From the IMG/VR virus record IMGVR_UViG_3300019758_000008, positions 1 through 36,561 of that record: 36,561 nucleotides of DNA; one strand, written 5' to 3'. This DNA comes from a virus. Below, piece by piece: positions 1 through 9,250 of this stretch. Position 1 is the first letter of the stretch. The number at the start of each line of letters is the position of its first letter. Below the pieces are notes generated by a model that was not told the origin of the DNA, searched no databases, and saw only the letters and a program-made list of their open reading frames with translations. The position numbers were made by a program, and so were the translations under genes.

Positions 1-123
1 GGTGCAACTTATAGTTTAGCAGAAAGAAATATTGCTAAATTGACTCATTTTATTGGCAGTATTGATACAAGTGCTTCAGGAATCAAGAACGCAGCAATTA
101 GATTTATCAATGAAGGTTATGGA
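1..123. repeat. Terminal overlap, copy 1 (identical to 36439-36561)
   Basis: The first 123 bases recur exactly as the last 123 bases of the window. The capsid reading frame continues through the join without change. This marks a closed circle of 36,438 bp read past its starting point, or a circularly permuted genome, rather than two separate biological repeats. Confidence 0.93.
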
Positions 124-687
124 ATGATGATTCAAACCAAACTTTTAAATAAAATTGCAACTAAAGTTAAAGCTGATTTAGTTACTATCTTAGAAGCGGG
201 AACAAGTGATACAGTTTATGGTGATACTGTTTATGCATCTTCAGGAACATTATTAAATCAAAATAATCTTGTTACAGGGGCTTTTGCTGATAGCTCTTTA
301 GATTCTCTTTACAATATGTTTGCAGCACAGCAAGATTATGAAGGAAATGGATTATTTCATTTAACACCTTCTTTCTTCTGCGTAGATCAAGCAAGCCTTG
401 CATCTATGACAAAAATAATTAAAAATTCTATGACTGTAAACGATGCTCATAAGAATATCTTAGATTTTCAAAATGCAAATGGCGCAGTAATTGTTCCTCT
501 TGCAGTTAGTTCTGGGGTAGCTTATGTTTTCACTGATGATAATCCTTTAGTTTTCTTATGTGAAACTACTGAACCTGTTGTAAAAATTGGATTTGATGAG
601 TTAGGAAACTTAGTAATGAGAGCTTATTTAATCTATAAATTTGGTTGGTCTGGTCGTCAGGGAACTGCTAAAGTTACTGGTGCATAA
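1..687 (+). CDS. Major capsid protein, C-terminal part (gene begins at 36142)
   Basis: This is the 3' part of the capsid gene. The reading frame is open from base 1 and ends with TAA at 685-687; its start lies at 36142, across the circular join. Joined over the 123-base overlap, the protein has 327 residues. It sits after a scaffold candidate and before small head-completion genes, which is the usual place for the major head subunit. The nearby Mu F-like and Mu G-like proteins suggest an HK97-fold subunit, possibly of the Mu gpT type; that is inference from context and size. A TTG at position 40 could be taken as a start but is internal. The stop overlaps the next start (TAATG). Confidence 0.8.
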   Translation, partial: GATYSLAERNIAKLTHFIGSIDTSASGIKNAAIRFINEGYGMMIQTKLLNKIATKVKADLVTILEAGTSDTVYGDTVYASSGTLLNQNNLVTGAFADSSLDSLYNMFAAQQDYEGNGLFHLTPSFFCVDQASLASMTKIIKNSMTVNDAHKNILDFQNANGAVIVPLAVSSGVAYVFTDDNPLVFLCETTEPVVKIGFDELGNLVMRAYLIYKFGWSGRQGTAKVTGA

Positions 688-1472
688 TGATTACTAATCA
701 AAATGGATTACTATTTTTAAATCAATTTTCTAGCATTGTGAAGCTTCCTAATTTGGAGGCTCTCACTGCTGGGGTTGATTATTCTGTTGTTACAAATACT
801 CCTGTTTCCTGTACTGTTGTTAATTCTAAGCAATTAACTCTTGCTTCTTCTTTAGATGATGCAATAAAAGGAGATGGGGTATTTATAACGATAGGTGAAT
901 TTGACTTTAAAAATATAATTGATAATATTAATTCAGATAAAGACAAGATTATATTACTAAAAGAATTAGTTGATTTAGATGGTGTATTAATTCAAAGTGG
1001 AAGTGTTGAAATAAAATATTCATGGACTAATGCTATAAAATTAATTAATGTTGAAGAAGGCCATTATTTAGTAAAGCCAACTAATCAAAAAATAGTTGTA
1101 AGAAATTCTTTTGTTCAGCCTTATGTAGATTTTTCTGAATTAACTCCAAAAATGGTTGATACTATAAATCTAAAGGAAAGCAGGATTGACTCTTTAAACA
1201 AAACAGCTTTAAAAATGATTTATTCAGACTTATCAGGACTTGATAATTATTATGATATCATAGATGAGATAGATTTATGGTCTATCTTGTTTTTAAAGAT
1301 TGAATGTATGCTTGAAAGTGATGATGAAATAAAACAGAACTTTAATAGTAAATGTACTCAATATAAAAATAAGATTGCCTCTTTTATTCCTACTGAGGGC
1401 TTTGTTGAGAATGAAGACGGCTCTGTTTCTAGTGAAATATCGGGATTTTCTGTTGGCGGGTGGTCCTTATGA
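687..1472 (+). CDS. Probable head completion / connector protein
   Basis: A 261-residue protein directly behind the capsid gene; its ATG overlaps the capsid stop. I see no catalytic motif. The N-terminal 90 residues are rich in Val, Thr and Ser with short beta-like stretches, and the rest is mostly helical and acidic. It lies between the major capsid protein and a small gene that precedes the tail tube, so a head-tail connector or head-completion role is the natural guess. The function is inferred from gene order only. Confidence 0.55.
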   Translation: MITNQNGLLFLNQFSSIVKLPNLEALTAGVDYSVVTNTPVSCTVVNSKQLTLASSLDDAIKGDGVFITIGEFDFKNIIDNINSDKDKIILLKELVDLDGVLIQSGSVEIKYSWTNAIKLINVEEGHYLVKPTNQKIVVRNSFVQPYVDFSELTPKMVDTINLKESRIDSLNKTALKMIYSDLSGLDNYYDIIDEIDLWSILFLKIECMLESDDEIKQNFNSKCTQYKNKIASFIPTEGFVENEDGSVSSEISGFSVGGWSL

Positions 1473-1792
1473 TCAATAAAGAATTATCTACTAATTTGAA
1501 GAAAGCCTTCTTGAAGATTGGATTTCATGAGAATAAGGGCGGTGATTTATCTATTAATGAATATGATGTAAAACTTAACAATGGAACTCCTGATGCTTCT
1601 TACTTAAGTCAAATAATCACAGTTGAAGCATTGTTTGAAAGAAGTACTTTAGAAGCTAAGTTTTATAATACTAATACTTTTCTAAACACATTAAAGCAAT
1701 ATTTTGTAGTATCTGAAACAAGTACTACAGAAGTTGATAATAAAAGACATAAGTTAATATTAACTCTTATGCAGGCAAGTTCAACTTGTTAA
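1469..1792 (+). CDS. Probable head-tail joining / tail terminator protein
   Basis: I place the start at 1469, where the ATG overlaps the previous stop (ATGA) behind a GGCGGGTGG stretch, giving 107 residues; an upstream TTG in frame would add three. The protein is small and mixed alpha/beta, and it lies just before the tail tube gene. Tail terminator and head-tail joining proteins occupy this slot in siphoviruses. No motif confirms it. The Val-Glu-Ala-Leu-Phe stretch near the middle could be a strand of the family's beta sheet, but that is speculative. Confidence 0.55.
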   Translation: MINKELSTNLKKAFLKIGFHENKGGDLSINEYDVKLNNGTPDASYLSQIITVEALFERSTLEAKFYNTNTFLNTLKQYFVVSETSTTEVDNKRHKLILTLMQASSTC

Positions 1793-1804
1793 ATGGAGGA
1801 ATAA

Positions 1805-2965
1805 ATGGCAACAGCAAATAGCAAGGTCTTGAGGGCATATTATACAAAAATTTCAGCTCTTGAAACTGCAACAGGTAGAACTTTCAAAGAGGGTGATATC
1901 ATATTAGATTCAGATATAACAGGAGCAAGTGGTTTATCTTGGCAGCAAATAGCTTTAAATGGTCCAATTTCAGACCTTAAATTTATGACTGAAGCTTTAG
2001 AAGCTGAACAATATGGACCTTATACAAGAGATACTATAGCAATTAAAGGAGATGAAAAGCCAGAAGGGGTTTTAAATCAGTTTCATAACTCTTTAACTTC
2101 AACAACTCATTTAAATATCTTAAAAAATGCTCTTGGTGCAGTAGTTGCAGGAAGCGGTAACACTGATACAGTTGCATCAGATGCAATCAACTCTGCAACT
2201 GTAGATGCAACAGGAACAAGTATTGCTTCTGGAGATGTTGGTAAATTTATAAATATTGGGGATAATAAAACTGTTTTACTTAATGTTTCAGGTTCTACTT
2301 TAACACTAGCAAGTAAGATTAATGCAAAAGCAGGGGATACTATTCTTGTGCCTACTCAAAATCATTTTGATTTAGATACTTTAGATGATGATCCTTTTGT
2401 TTTATTTGTAGAAACCGAAAAAGATAATCACTTAGTTTCTTGGGTTCGTTTTGGTCTAGATTTCTCAACAGCTCCAAATCAACTTTTTAAAATGACCTTC
2501 AATTTTCAAGGTGATACAGCTCCAATTTCTACTTTAACAAATGCAACAATCGGGACAGTAGTTGCAGAGCAGGCAAGCTTATCTATGAGTACTACAACTT
2601 TCAAAGGTGTTCACATTTCTACAACAGATAATTACTGTGCTAATACTTTTGATTTTAAACTTACTAGAGATATGACTAGAAAAGCATGTCAAGGAACTGA
2701 AAGTCAAAACGGCAATGGTGGAACTGATAGAAAACAATATAAAACAGAATTAACAGTTGTTGCATATGAAAGCGGTTTAAACTCTGAATATGAAGCAAAT
2801 GACTATATCACTGTTTTGGCTCAAAAATCTGGAATTGCAATATATGCAGAAGGTGCATTAATCAAGAGTGAAGACACAAATACAATTACTGATAATATGC
2901 ATACTACAACTTATGTTATAAGTGCTAATGTAGATATGTCTAAAAAATTAATGATTTCTTTATAA
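1805..2965 (+). CDS. Major tail tube protein
   Basis: A 386-residue protein with a strong TGGAGGA ribosome site. It lies just before the tail chaperone and tape measure genes, the standard place for the tail tube subunit. The composition is typical of a virion beta protein: rich in Thr, Ser, Ala and Val. Residues of about 115 to 185 form a Gly/Ser/Thr-rich segment (GDVGKFINIGD, then STLTLASKI) that looks like an inserted beta domain. Similar modules occur in other virion proteins of this phage. The length exceeds many tube proteins, which fits such an insertion. Confidence 0.72.
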   Translation: MATANSKVLRAYYTKISALETATGRTFKEGDIILDSDITGASGLSWQQIALNGPISDLKFMTEALEAEQYGPYTRDTIAIKGDEKPEGVLNQFHNSLTSTTHLNILKNALGAVVAGSGNTDTVASDAINSATVDATGTSIASGDVGKFINIGDNKTVLLNVSGSTLTLASKINAKAGDTILVPTQNHFDLDTLDDDPFVLFVETEKDNHLVSWVRFGLDFSTAPNQLFKMTFNFQGDTAPISTLTNATIGTVVAEQASLSMSTTTFKGVHISTTDNYCANTFDFKLTRDMTRKACQGTESQNGNGGTDRKQYKTELTVVAYESGLNSEYEANDYITVLAQKSGIAIYAEGALIKSEDTNTITDNMHTTTYVISANVDMSKKLMISL

Positions 2966-2986
2966 CAAATTGAAGGGGAAAGTGAA

Positions 2987-3466
2987 ATGAGCAAATTTGA
3001 TGATTTAAGCAAGCAAATTTTTAAAGATAATAAATTCTTAATGCAAACTAGTCAAGATTTCTATGATACTGTTGAAGATGAAATTACTATTGATGATGAT
3101 GGAACAGAAGTAATTACTAGAACCAAAGAAGAGCTTATTGAAGAATTTAAAAAGGGGATAGAAGGAAAAGGTTTTGCAGAGATAGACGGTCAAGTAATAA
3201 TTCATAAAATAGTTTTAAGTAAATTGTTAAATAAAACTAAGTACAATAAATTAAAGGAATTTGTTGCAACAGATCCAAGAATGTTCTTGATGAATGATTT
3301 TTTAATTGAAAGATTTGAAAAACTATTTGATTCTATCTTTGAAGAAGTTGTTTTTGATGGCAATGAAATGGATATGGTAATGCTTGATTTAAGAGATATG
3401 TTAAGAATTAGTGTTGTTTATATAACCATTTTTGAAGCAAGAATGAAAGAATTAAAAAAAAAATAA
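2987..3466 (+). CDS. Tail assembly chaperone, short form (lambda gpG-like)
   Basis: A 159-residue acidic helical protein between the tail tube and tape measure genes. It ends in Lys-Lys-Lys-stop encoded by a run of ten A residues (3454-3463). Behind it, a second open frame without any usable start runs up to the tape measure gene. This is the classic G/GT arrangement, where the short form and a frameshifted fusion together chaperone tape measure assembly. The assignment rests on gene order and the slippery run rather than on sequence similarity. Confidence 0.75.
   Translation: MSKFDDLSKQIFKDNKFLMQTSQDFYDTVEDEITIDDDGTEVITRTKEELIEEFKKGIEGKGFAEIDGQVIIHKIVLSKLLNKTKYNKLKEFVATDPRMFLMNDFLIERFEKLFDSIFEEVVFDGNEMDMVMLDLRDMLRISVVYITIFEARMKELKKK
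3454..3463 (+). promoter_or_regulatory. A10 slippery site for -1 frameshift in the tail chaperone
   Basis: Ten A residues in the phase TTA AAA AAA AAA TAA. Each A AAA AAA heptamer fits the rule for tandem slippage by one base back. After the slip, translation enters the frame beginning at 3463 and stays open to 3807. I saw no clear stimulatory stem-loop close downstream, so the long homopolymer may be enough, or the structure is one I missed. Confidence 0.72.
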
Positions 3467-3807
3467 CAATAATACGCAGAGTCTTTACAGAAAAAATACT
3501 ACAAAATAGATATTCAGATTGCATAAATAAGCAATGCTCTGAGCATAAGTTTAGGGCTTGCCCTTTCTCTAAAAATAAGAATGATGAAAACTTTTTTAAT
3601 GTTGTTGATAACATAGAAGGAACTGATATAATTATTCCTTGTGCAATCGTTACAGTTTTAGAGAATCCAGAATTATGGAATTTTTGGGTGGATTATTCTT
3701 ATAAAGAAATTAAAGAAGATTTAGACGAAATGGATATAGTACAATCTTATATTATTAGATATTTCAAGCAAGATATTGAATTAAGCAAAGAATTAAAAAA
3801 TTCTTAA
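3463..3807 (+). CDS. Tail assembly chaperone, frameshift extension (gpT-like part)
   Basis: An open frame of 114 codons with no start codon or ribosome site at its beginning, in the -1 frame relative to the chaperone gene. The fused product would have about 273 residues. The extension has four Cys in its first half (DCINKQC, then RACPF) and an aromatic stretch WNFWVDYSY near residue 75. It stops 13 bases before the tape measure start. The fusion is expected to be the minor form that contacts the tape measure and tube proteins. A minus-strand frame in this region is a shadow. Confidence 0.72.
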   Translation: MTIIRRVFTEKILQNRYSDCINKQCSEHKFRACPFSKNKNDENFFNVVDNIEGTDIIIPCAIVTVLENPELWNFWVDYSYKEIKEDLDEMDIVQSYIIRYFKQDIELSKELKNS

Positions 3808-3820
3808 TTAGGAGTTAATT

Positions 3821-5659
3821 ATGGCTACAGAAATAGAACTAGTTGTAACGGCAACATCAAACATAGACAAGAAGATGGCAGAGGCCGAAAAGTCTGTTAA
3901 AAAAGTAGAAACACAAACTGAGAAATCGACTAAAAACATGGAAAGCAAATGGAAAGGGCTTGGCAATGTAATACAAGGCGTAATGGGCTCTATGATTATA
4001 AAGCAGGGTTCAGAGCTTATTAAGAGCTCAGAAAGGCAATCTATAGCTTTAGAAATTTTAAAAGTTAAATCTAAAGATGTTTACAATCAGTTGCAAGAAA
4101 CAAGTGATGCAACTTTTGGACTTGCTAATAAATTTGACATGGTCACAGCTGCAAATAAAGCAATGGCTTTTGGGATAAATTTAAGCGGAGGAAGATTAAA
4201 AGATTTAATGAAAATATCCTCAAAGCTAGCTTTAGTAATGGGGATCGAAACAAAGCAAGCCTTTGACGACTTAATTACATCTTCAGCAAGACAGCAAAAA
4301 TTAATCGCTGATAACCTGGGTGTTATGATTGATAAGGTTGCAGTAGATGAAGCATATGCGGAACAGTTAGGCAAAACAAGGATTGAATTAACAGAGATGG
4401 AGCAATCTCAAGCTTTCCTAAATGAGATATTAAAAAAAGGTGCTGTTATTACGGGCGATATAACAGATGAGTTTGTTAAAATGAATACACAGGGAACAAA
4501 AGCTATAAAAACACTTGAAACAGCATGGAGCACAACACTAAACACTATTGCAAAAGGCTTTGTTTGGTTTGGTACTCAAATAGGTGAAGAGTTTGCAAAA
4601 AAGCAAGGCTACAGAGTAAAAGATATTAGAGAAGGTGACAAGGAATACAAAGATTACTATGACAGATTAAAGAAGTTAGAGGAGGGAAGAAGTTCTGCTT
4701 ATCAACATATTCATAAACAATATATGCAGACGACAGAAAAAACAGTTATTCAAAATTATGACACATGGGTAAAATATTATAAAGCTAAAAAGCTACTCGA
4801 AAAAAGAGGCGTTGAAGATGATAAGAAGTTGCAAAAAGAAATACAAAGAAGAAATGAAGAGTTTGCAGATGATGGCGTTTGGGTAGATGGTCGAATTGTT
4901 AGCTCTACTTATATAGATACATCAATGAAAAGGATGAAGGAAATTACATCTAAAAACTTAAAAGAAACTAAGACTAAAAAAGGTAAGAAATCTAAATCAA
5001 ATGCAGGTACTGATATCATGGGGGGGCTTGTAGGACTTTGGGAAGATACTAAAGAGTTCGCAGATGAACAATATTATAAGGCTGCCTTATGGCAGGATGA
5101 TAAAATAAACACTGAAAAAGAGAGAATGATAAGAGCTGATACTGATTTAAGGTCTAGTTTATTTAATCAACAATTGTCATGGGAACAACAAGTTGAAAAA
5201 GCTGAAAAAGATTCTTTAAAAAGAAGAGAAGCTCAGTCTAAAAAATACTTTGGAATGATGCAAGGATACGGCTCTGAATACCTAAGCGCAATTATAACAG
5301 GACAACTTGATGCTATTCCACAAATACTTGCAAATCAAGCGATGATGTTTGGACAAGAGCTTTTTTGGGATGGTCTAAAGACATTATGGATGGGAACAGC
5401 ACAAAACGCCTTGTTTCCTGGAATTGGAGCAAGTGCAATGTCTGTTGGAGTTGCTGAAATGGGTATAGGAGCTGGATTAATGGCTGCTGGCGGAGTTGCT
5501 AGTAATGCAATGGCTTCTGCTCCTCCTCCTGCTTCTTCTGGCTCTAAAGAAAGAAATAACGAGAGTGCAGGAAATGGAACTATAAATATGAATGTAACAA
5601 CATCTCTATACGGCAGTAAAACACAAGCTAAAAAAGAATTGGTTAGAACTATGAGATAA
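3821..5659 (+). CDS. Tape measure protein
   Basis: A 612-residue protein after the tail chaperone. The N-terminus is helical and Lys/Glu-rich with coiled-coil character (residues about 15-45). A Lys-rich linker (KKGKKSKS) follows near residue 390. The C-terminal part has hydrophobic Gly/Ala-rich stretches (GIGAGLMAAGGVASNAMA) that look membrane-active, as is common in tape measures. By the usual scaling of about 0.15 nm per residue, the tail would be roughly 90 nm, so this is a short siphovirus tail. No peptidase or lysozyme domain is evident. Confidence 0.8.
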   Translation: MATEIELVVTATSNIDKKMAEAEKSVKKVETQTEKSTKNMESKWKGLGNVIQGVMGSMIIKQGSELIKSSERQSIALEILKVKSKDVYNQLQETSDATFGLANKFDMVTAANKAMAFGINLSGGRLKDLMKISSKLALVMGIETKQAFDDLITSSARQQKLIADNLGVMIDKVAVDEAYAEQLGKTRIELTEMEQSQAFLNEILKKGAVITGDITDEFVKMNTQGTKAIKTLETAWSTTLNTIAKGFVWFGTQIGEEFAKKQGYRVKDIREGDKEYKDYYDRLKKLEEGRSSAYQHIHKQYMQTTEKTVIQNYDTWVKYYKAKKLLEKRGVEDDKKLQKEIQRRNEEFADDGVWVDGRIVSSTYIDTSMKRMKEITSKNLKETKTKKGKKSKSNAGTDIMGGLVGLWEDTKEFADEQYYKAALWQDDKINTEKERMIRADTDLRSSLFNQQLSWEQQVEKAEKDSLKRREAQSKKYFGMMQGYGSEYLSAIITGQLDAIPQILANQAMMFGQELFWDGLKTLWMGTAQNALFPGIGASAMSVGVAEMGIGAGLMAAGGVASNAMASAPPPASSGSKERNNESAGNGTINMNVTTSLYGSKTQAKKELVRTMR

Positions 5660-5662
5660 ACA

Positions 5663-5690
5663 TTGAAATTATTATATAATTTGCTATACT
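5663..5690 (+). promoter_or_regulatory. Promoter for the distal tail genes
   Basis: TTGAAA (5663-5668) and TATACT (5685-5690) are 16 bases apart. The -10 hexamer is preceded by TGC, an extended -10 (TGnTATACT). It lies in the 50-base gap between the tape measure gene and the next tail gene, which has an AGGAGGG ribosome site. Confidence 0.6.
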
Positions 5691-5709
5691 TAAATTAGGA
5701 GGGCAAAAA

Positions 5710-6411
5710 ATGGAATTAAGAAATATAATTGCTATATCACAGAAAAAATATGCAACAACGGGCAATATTTGGAATGTTGCAGGCTCTCCAACGGCTGGGG
5801 ATGGAGTAGCAAGAACGGCTAAGGAATGGTTTGATTACCTTAACACGGATACAGGGGCAACTATTGTTGGATTATCTTCTTCTACATATGCGGAATTTAA
5901 TAGATTTTATGTAGGCGGAACAATAGAATTTTTAGATTCTACCATCGCAATGATGCTAGGTTATGAAACATCTGTTGTTTACCCTGCTAGTACTTTTAAT
6001 ACTGCTGAAAAATGGGGTTCTTCTAAATTAGTAATTCAAAATAGTTATAATGCTCCACCTCTTGCAAATTCAATCCTTACAAGTTTTGAAGAAACATCTG
6101 TAGATTTTGCAAATAATACTACTATACTAAAAGGATTTGCTCCGATATCTGATTATGAAAACGATGATGATAGGGAAGGGTATTTGTGCAAAGTTAGTTA
6201 TTTTCCTGCATCAAGAAGGAATGATTTAAAGCTGTTCTTGTATGAAAATGGGCACAATGTAGCTGAAGATTTAATAATTTACGGCTTAGAGTTTAAGATA
6301 GATAACACATTACTTTTAAATTTAGACTTGAGTAAATATTCAGGTGTTTCAGAAAACATTTCAAACAAGAATTTAAAGAAGTTTGAAATTGGTTTCATAG
6401 TGAGTGTGTAA
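5710..6411 (+). CDS. Distal tail protein candidate
   Basis: A 233-residue protein starting behind AGGAGGG and directly after a promoter. It follows the tape measure gene, where siphoviruses place the distal tail (Dit) protein. I see no diagnostic motif; the sequence alternates short strands and aromatic residues, consistent with a beta-sandwich. Its stop overlaps the next start (TAATG), so the two are probably translationally coupled. The Dit assignment comes from position and size only. Confidence 0.55.
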   Translation: MELRNIIAISQKKYATTGNIWNVAGSPTAGDGVARTAKEWFDYLNTDTGATIVGLSSSTYAEFNRFYVGGTIEFLDSTIAMMLGYETSVVYPASTFNTAEKWGSSKLVIQNSYNAPPLANSILTSFEETSVDFANNTTILKGFAPISDYENDDDREGYLCKVSYFPASRRNDLKLFLYENGHNVAEDLIIYGLEFKIDNTLLLNLDLSKYSGVSENISNKNLKKFEIGFIVSV

Positions 6412-8075
6412 TGAAATATATTCAAATTGCGGGTTTTATGCCTGCTAAGATAAAAGCACCTAAAGAATTAAAATTTGTCGCTAGTCCTTCTATAGATATT
6501 GAAAAGATGGAAGCTGAAGAAATAACAGGTTTTGATTTTACTATGTCAAACACTGTTTTTGATAAATTCTATCAAACTGATGATTATGAAGTAATGGTTA
6601 CAGATGATTTAAGCACTACCGATACCGTAATAGCAGTTGATGATTCTAGTTATTTTACTGTAAATGATTATGTTTGGCTGAAAAGTGAAGTTATCAAGAT
6701 TGTTTCTATTAATACATCTACGCAAATAACAGTTTTAAGAGGACAATATAATACTTTTGCTCAAAAATATACTGTCAATACAGATACAGAGCAATATTAT
6801 TACATAAGAAAATATCCTAAAACTTTCATAGGTCAAAGGGTTTTTCTGTATGAAAATAATAAATTGTTAAGTATTGGGTTAATTAAAGAGCAACCTGTTT
6901 TTAATAATTCCTTATTAAGTTTTAACTGTGTAAATGCAATAGAGTCTTTAGATGTAGATTGGACAATTCCAGCAAGCTCAGATTTAACAGGGTTAGCGGC
7001 TGCAAATACAGGAGATGAAAGAGCTGAAGCAATTAGTGTACTTAATTTAAATAAGGCTTTCGGAGTAAATAAAGACTCTAGTTTTGCTTACGAGATGCCT
7101 CCAATAATGGATTATATGAGGATTCCTTTATCAGAAAACTTAATGCAAGGATCTTCACTATCAACATGGATTTTTTTAAATGATTTAGGTACTTTACTAG
7201 AGTATTTAAACTTGTACGGAAAGGTTAATGCTTCAGTTTTTACATGGGATTACACAGAGGAAGTTTATACTTTTATGAATATATCAGATGTTACAACATT
7301 GGATACTGTAACGAATGTAACACTAGCATCATATAAGGATATAACAAAAAGCTATTCTTCTCAAGCTTATACTGGAATATCTCAAATATCTGTTAAGTTG
7401 TGGAATACAGTAATAAATATAAATAATACCAATACCTCTCAGTTTGCAAATAAAGATGTCTTTGAAATAGATTTAAGTAAAATATATGGTGTCAAGCCTA
7501 GCGATATAAATAGCATTATTTTTTATTATATTAGATTGTTTTCTATAATTTACAGTGAATTAACGATTCCAACTCATGCAATTAAATTTCAAGATTTCAC
7601 AGAAGGTTTCTTTTATAACATACTGGATATAGACAAGTTTTATACTTTTCAAGATGTATCTTCAAGAGCCTTTTGTTTGTCTAAAGATGAAAATAATATA
7701 AAATTTCTTATTACTAGAGAAGTTGAAAAAAACATGATTTCCCCCGCTTTAACTGGCAGTATAGTAGCTACAAATCAATTTGAGCATGACAATACTATTC
7801 AAGATTTTCTTGAAACTACTGAAGATAATGTTGAAGATGCTGAAATCGCAAGATATAATTATAAATATTTTGAAGTTGGCGACAAGGTAATGTTTGTCAA
7901 AGATAATGGGACGAAAACAGCAGGATTGACAATTACAAGTATAGCATCAAACACGATAACCGTTTCGCCTTCTTCGCTTACTATAAGTGATACAGGCTAT
8001 TTCACTTTTGATAATTATAGTGTTTGTAATGCTAGACAAAAATTATATTTCTTCTTAAATGTTAATAATTGGTAG
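6411..8075 (+). CDS. Tail hub / baseplate protein candidate
   Basis: A 554-residue protein coupled to the previous gene. Residues about 65-120 (YFTVNDYVWLKSEVIKI) and about 480-540 (YFEVGDKVMFVKDNG) look like two copies of a small beta module found in several virion proteins here. The middle is rich in aromatics and Asn. Position after the Dit candidate suggests the tail hub or tail-associated protein (gp27/Tal-like). No catalytic motif is visible, so a hydrolase role is not supported. Confidence 0.5.
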   Translation: MKYIQIAGFMPAKIKAPKELKFVASPSIDIEKMEAEEITGFDFTMSNTVFDKFYQTDDYEVMVTDDLSTTDTVIAVDDSSYFTVNDYVWLKSEVIKIVSINTSTQITVLRGQYNTFAQKYTVNTDTEQYYYIRKYPKTFIGQRVFLYENNKLLSIGLIKEQPVFNNSLLSFNCVNAIESLDVDWTIPASSDLTGLAAANTGDERAEAISVLNLNKAFGVNKDSSFAYEMPPIMDYMRIPLSENLMQGSSLSTWIFLNDLGTLLEYLNLYGKVNASVFTWDYTEEVYTFMNISDVTTLDTVTNVTLASYKDITKSYSSQAYTGISQISVKLWNTVININNTNTSQFANKDVFEIDLSKIYGVKPSDINSIIFYYIRLFSIIYSELTIPTHAIKFQDFTEGFFYNILDIDKFYTFQDVSSRAFCLSKDENNIKFLITREVEKNMISPALTGSIVATNQFEHDNTIQDFLETTEDNVEDAEIARYNYKYFEVGDKVMFVKDNGTKTAGLTITSIASNTITVSPSSLTISDTGYFTFDNYSVCNARQKLYFFLNVNNW

Positions 8076-8081
8076 GTAAAA

Positions 8082-9239
8082 ATGTTAAGAACTGGATTAA
8101 AAAGTGGCAACTTAGCTGATTTTAGATATTTAAACATGATTGCTAAAACAGCGGAACAAATATCTAATGTGAATATATGCTCTAAAATATTAGGTCTGTC
8201 TGATGCAGGGGGAACAGATACTGCAAATTATATTTATCATACCCAAATTAGAGATAGAATAACTTTAGTTTCTGTTTATGTTTCATCTTCAAGCCTATCA
8301 AGCCCCTCTTATCCTTCTATAAGCACAGCAGTTGACGAAAACGGAACTTCTTTAATTGGTAGTTATAATTTCATAAGTGCTGTATTAGAAGAGTTTGATC
8401 ATGTTGTAGATGGTATAACCTATAAAGTTACTTTTCTTAAAAAAACTTATGCGGTTGCAATTGCTGCATTGAACAAAAGAGTTAGATTAAAAATATATCC
8501 TTTAAGTTCTAGTGCTAAGGATTTTGATGCAACTTACTTAAATTCTATGTTTATAATGCAGATTGATAGCAGTTTAACAGGCATTACTTTAGCAGAAGAT
8601 GAGGTTGTTGCAAGTTATGAGTACATAAACAAAATGAAAGAGGCGTTTAGGTTAAACATGAGCTATAATCTTGCTGTTATTGATACTTTGGGAAACAAAC
8701 AGTTAAATTATAGTATTTTAAATTATCTTAATGTCTATAATGATTTATATGAAGTATTATCTTTAACAGGAGAAAGGGCATATATTGGATATGAGGGTGC
8801 TACTAGCTTCGAGACAGGCACTGCAATAATTTGGGATTTATTCTTGCAGTCAACTATCACAGCAGGAACTTTATTGGATTATACGATTTTTACACAAACC
8901 CAAACTAATATTAATAAACTTCTAGATAGATATTATCTTGATACAAGAATTGCAAATGGATTATCTTTAACTACTACAGATACTTTAAACAAATCCATCA
9001 ATTCTATATATCAAGACGCTTTAAACTCTTATGATTTAGTTATGCTGAATAGAGATTTTGCAAATAGGTTACAAGGAAAATTGTATTATCCAACTATTGG
9101 TAGGGCATTAGTCACAGAAGGAAACCCCGAAACGCCTATTGACTTAGATATAATTATGAACAACAATATAGATAATATGAACTTTAGTCATGAATTAACT
9201 TTAATAAATGGCTATAAGTTAAAGTTTTCTATTTCCTAG
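8082..9239 (+). CDS. Tail protein of unknown role
   Basis: A 385-residue protein six bases behind the hub candidate, with a weak GGTAGGT site. The N-terminal half has beta-like Ser/Thr/Val segments; the second half is helical and Tyr/Leu/Asn-rich. I do not recognise a family. Because it is locked into the tail operon and precedes the fibre region, it is probably a baseplate or tail-tip component. Confidence 0.5.
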   Translation: MLRTGLKSGNLADFRYLNMIAKTAEQISNVNICSKILGLSDAGGTDTANYIYHTQIRDRITLVSVYVSSSSLSSPSYPSISTAVDENGTSLIGSYNFISAVLEEFDHVVDGITYKVTFLKKTYAVAIAALNKRVRLKIYPLSSSAKDFDATYLNSMFIMQIDSSLTGITLAEDEVVASYEYINKMKEAFRLNMSYNLAVIDTLGNKQLNYSILNYLNVYNDLYEVLSLTGERAYIGYEGATSFETGTAIIWDLFLQSTITAGTLLDYTIFTQTQTNINKLLDRYYLDTRIANGLSLTTTDTLNKSINSIYQDALNSYDLVMLNRDFANRLQGKLYYPTIGRALVTEGNPETPIDLDIIMNNNIDNMNFSHELTLINGYKLKFSIS

Positions 9240-9250
9240 AAGGAGTAATT

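Noticed and set aside
40-687. A 215-residue ORF starting at TTG 40
   Set aside because: The frame is open from base 1 and continues the gene starting at 36142; the TTG is internal.
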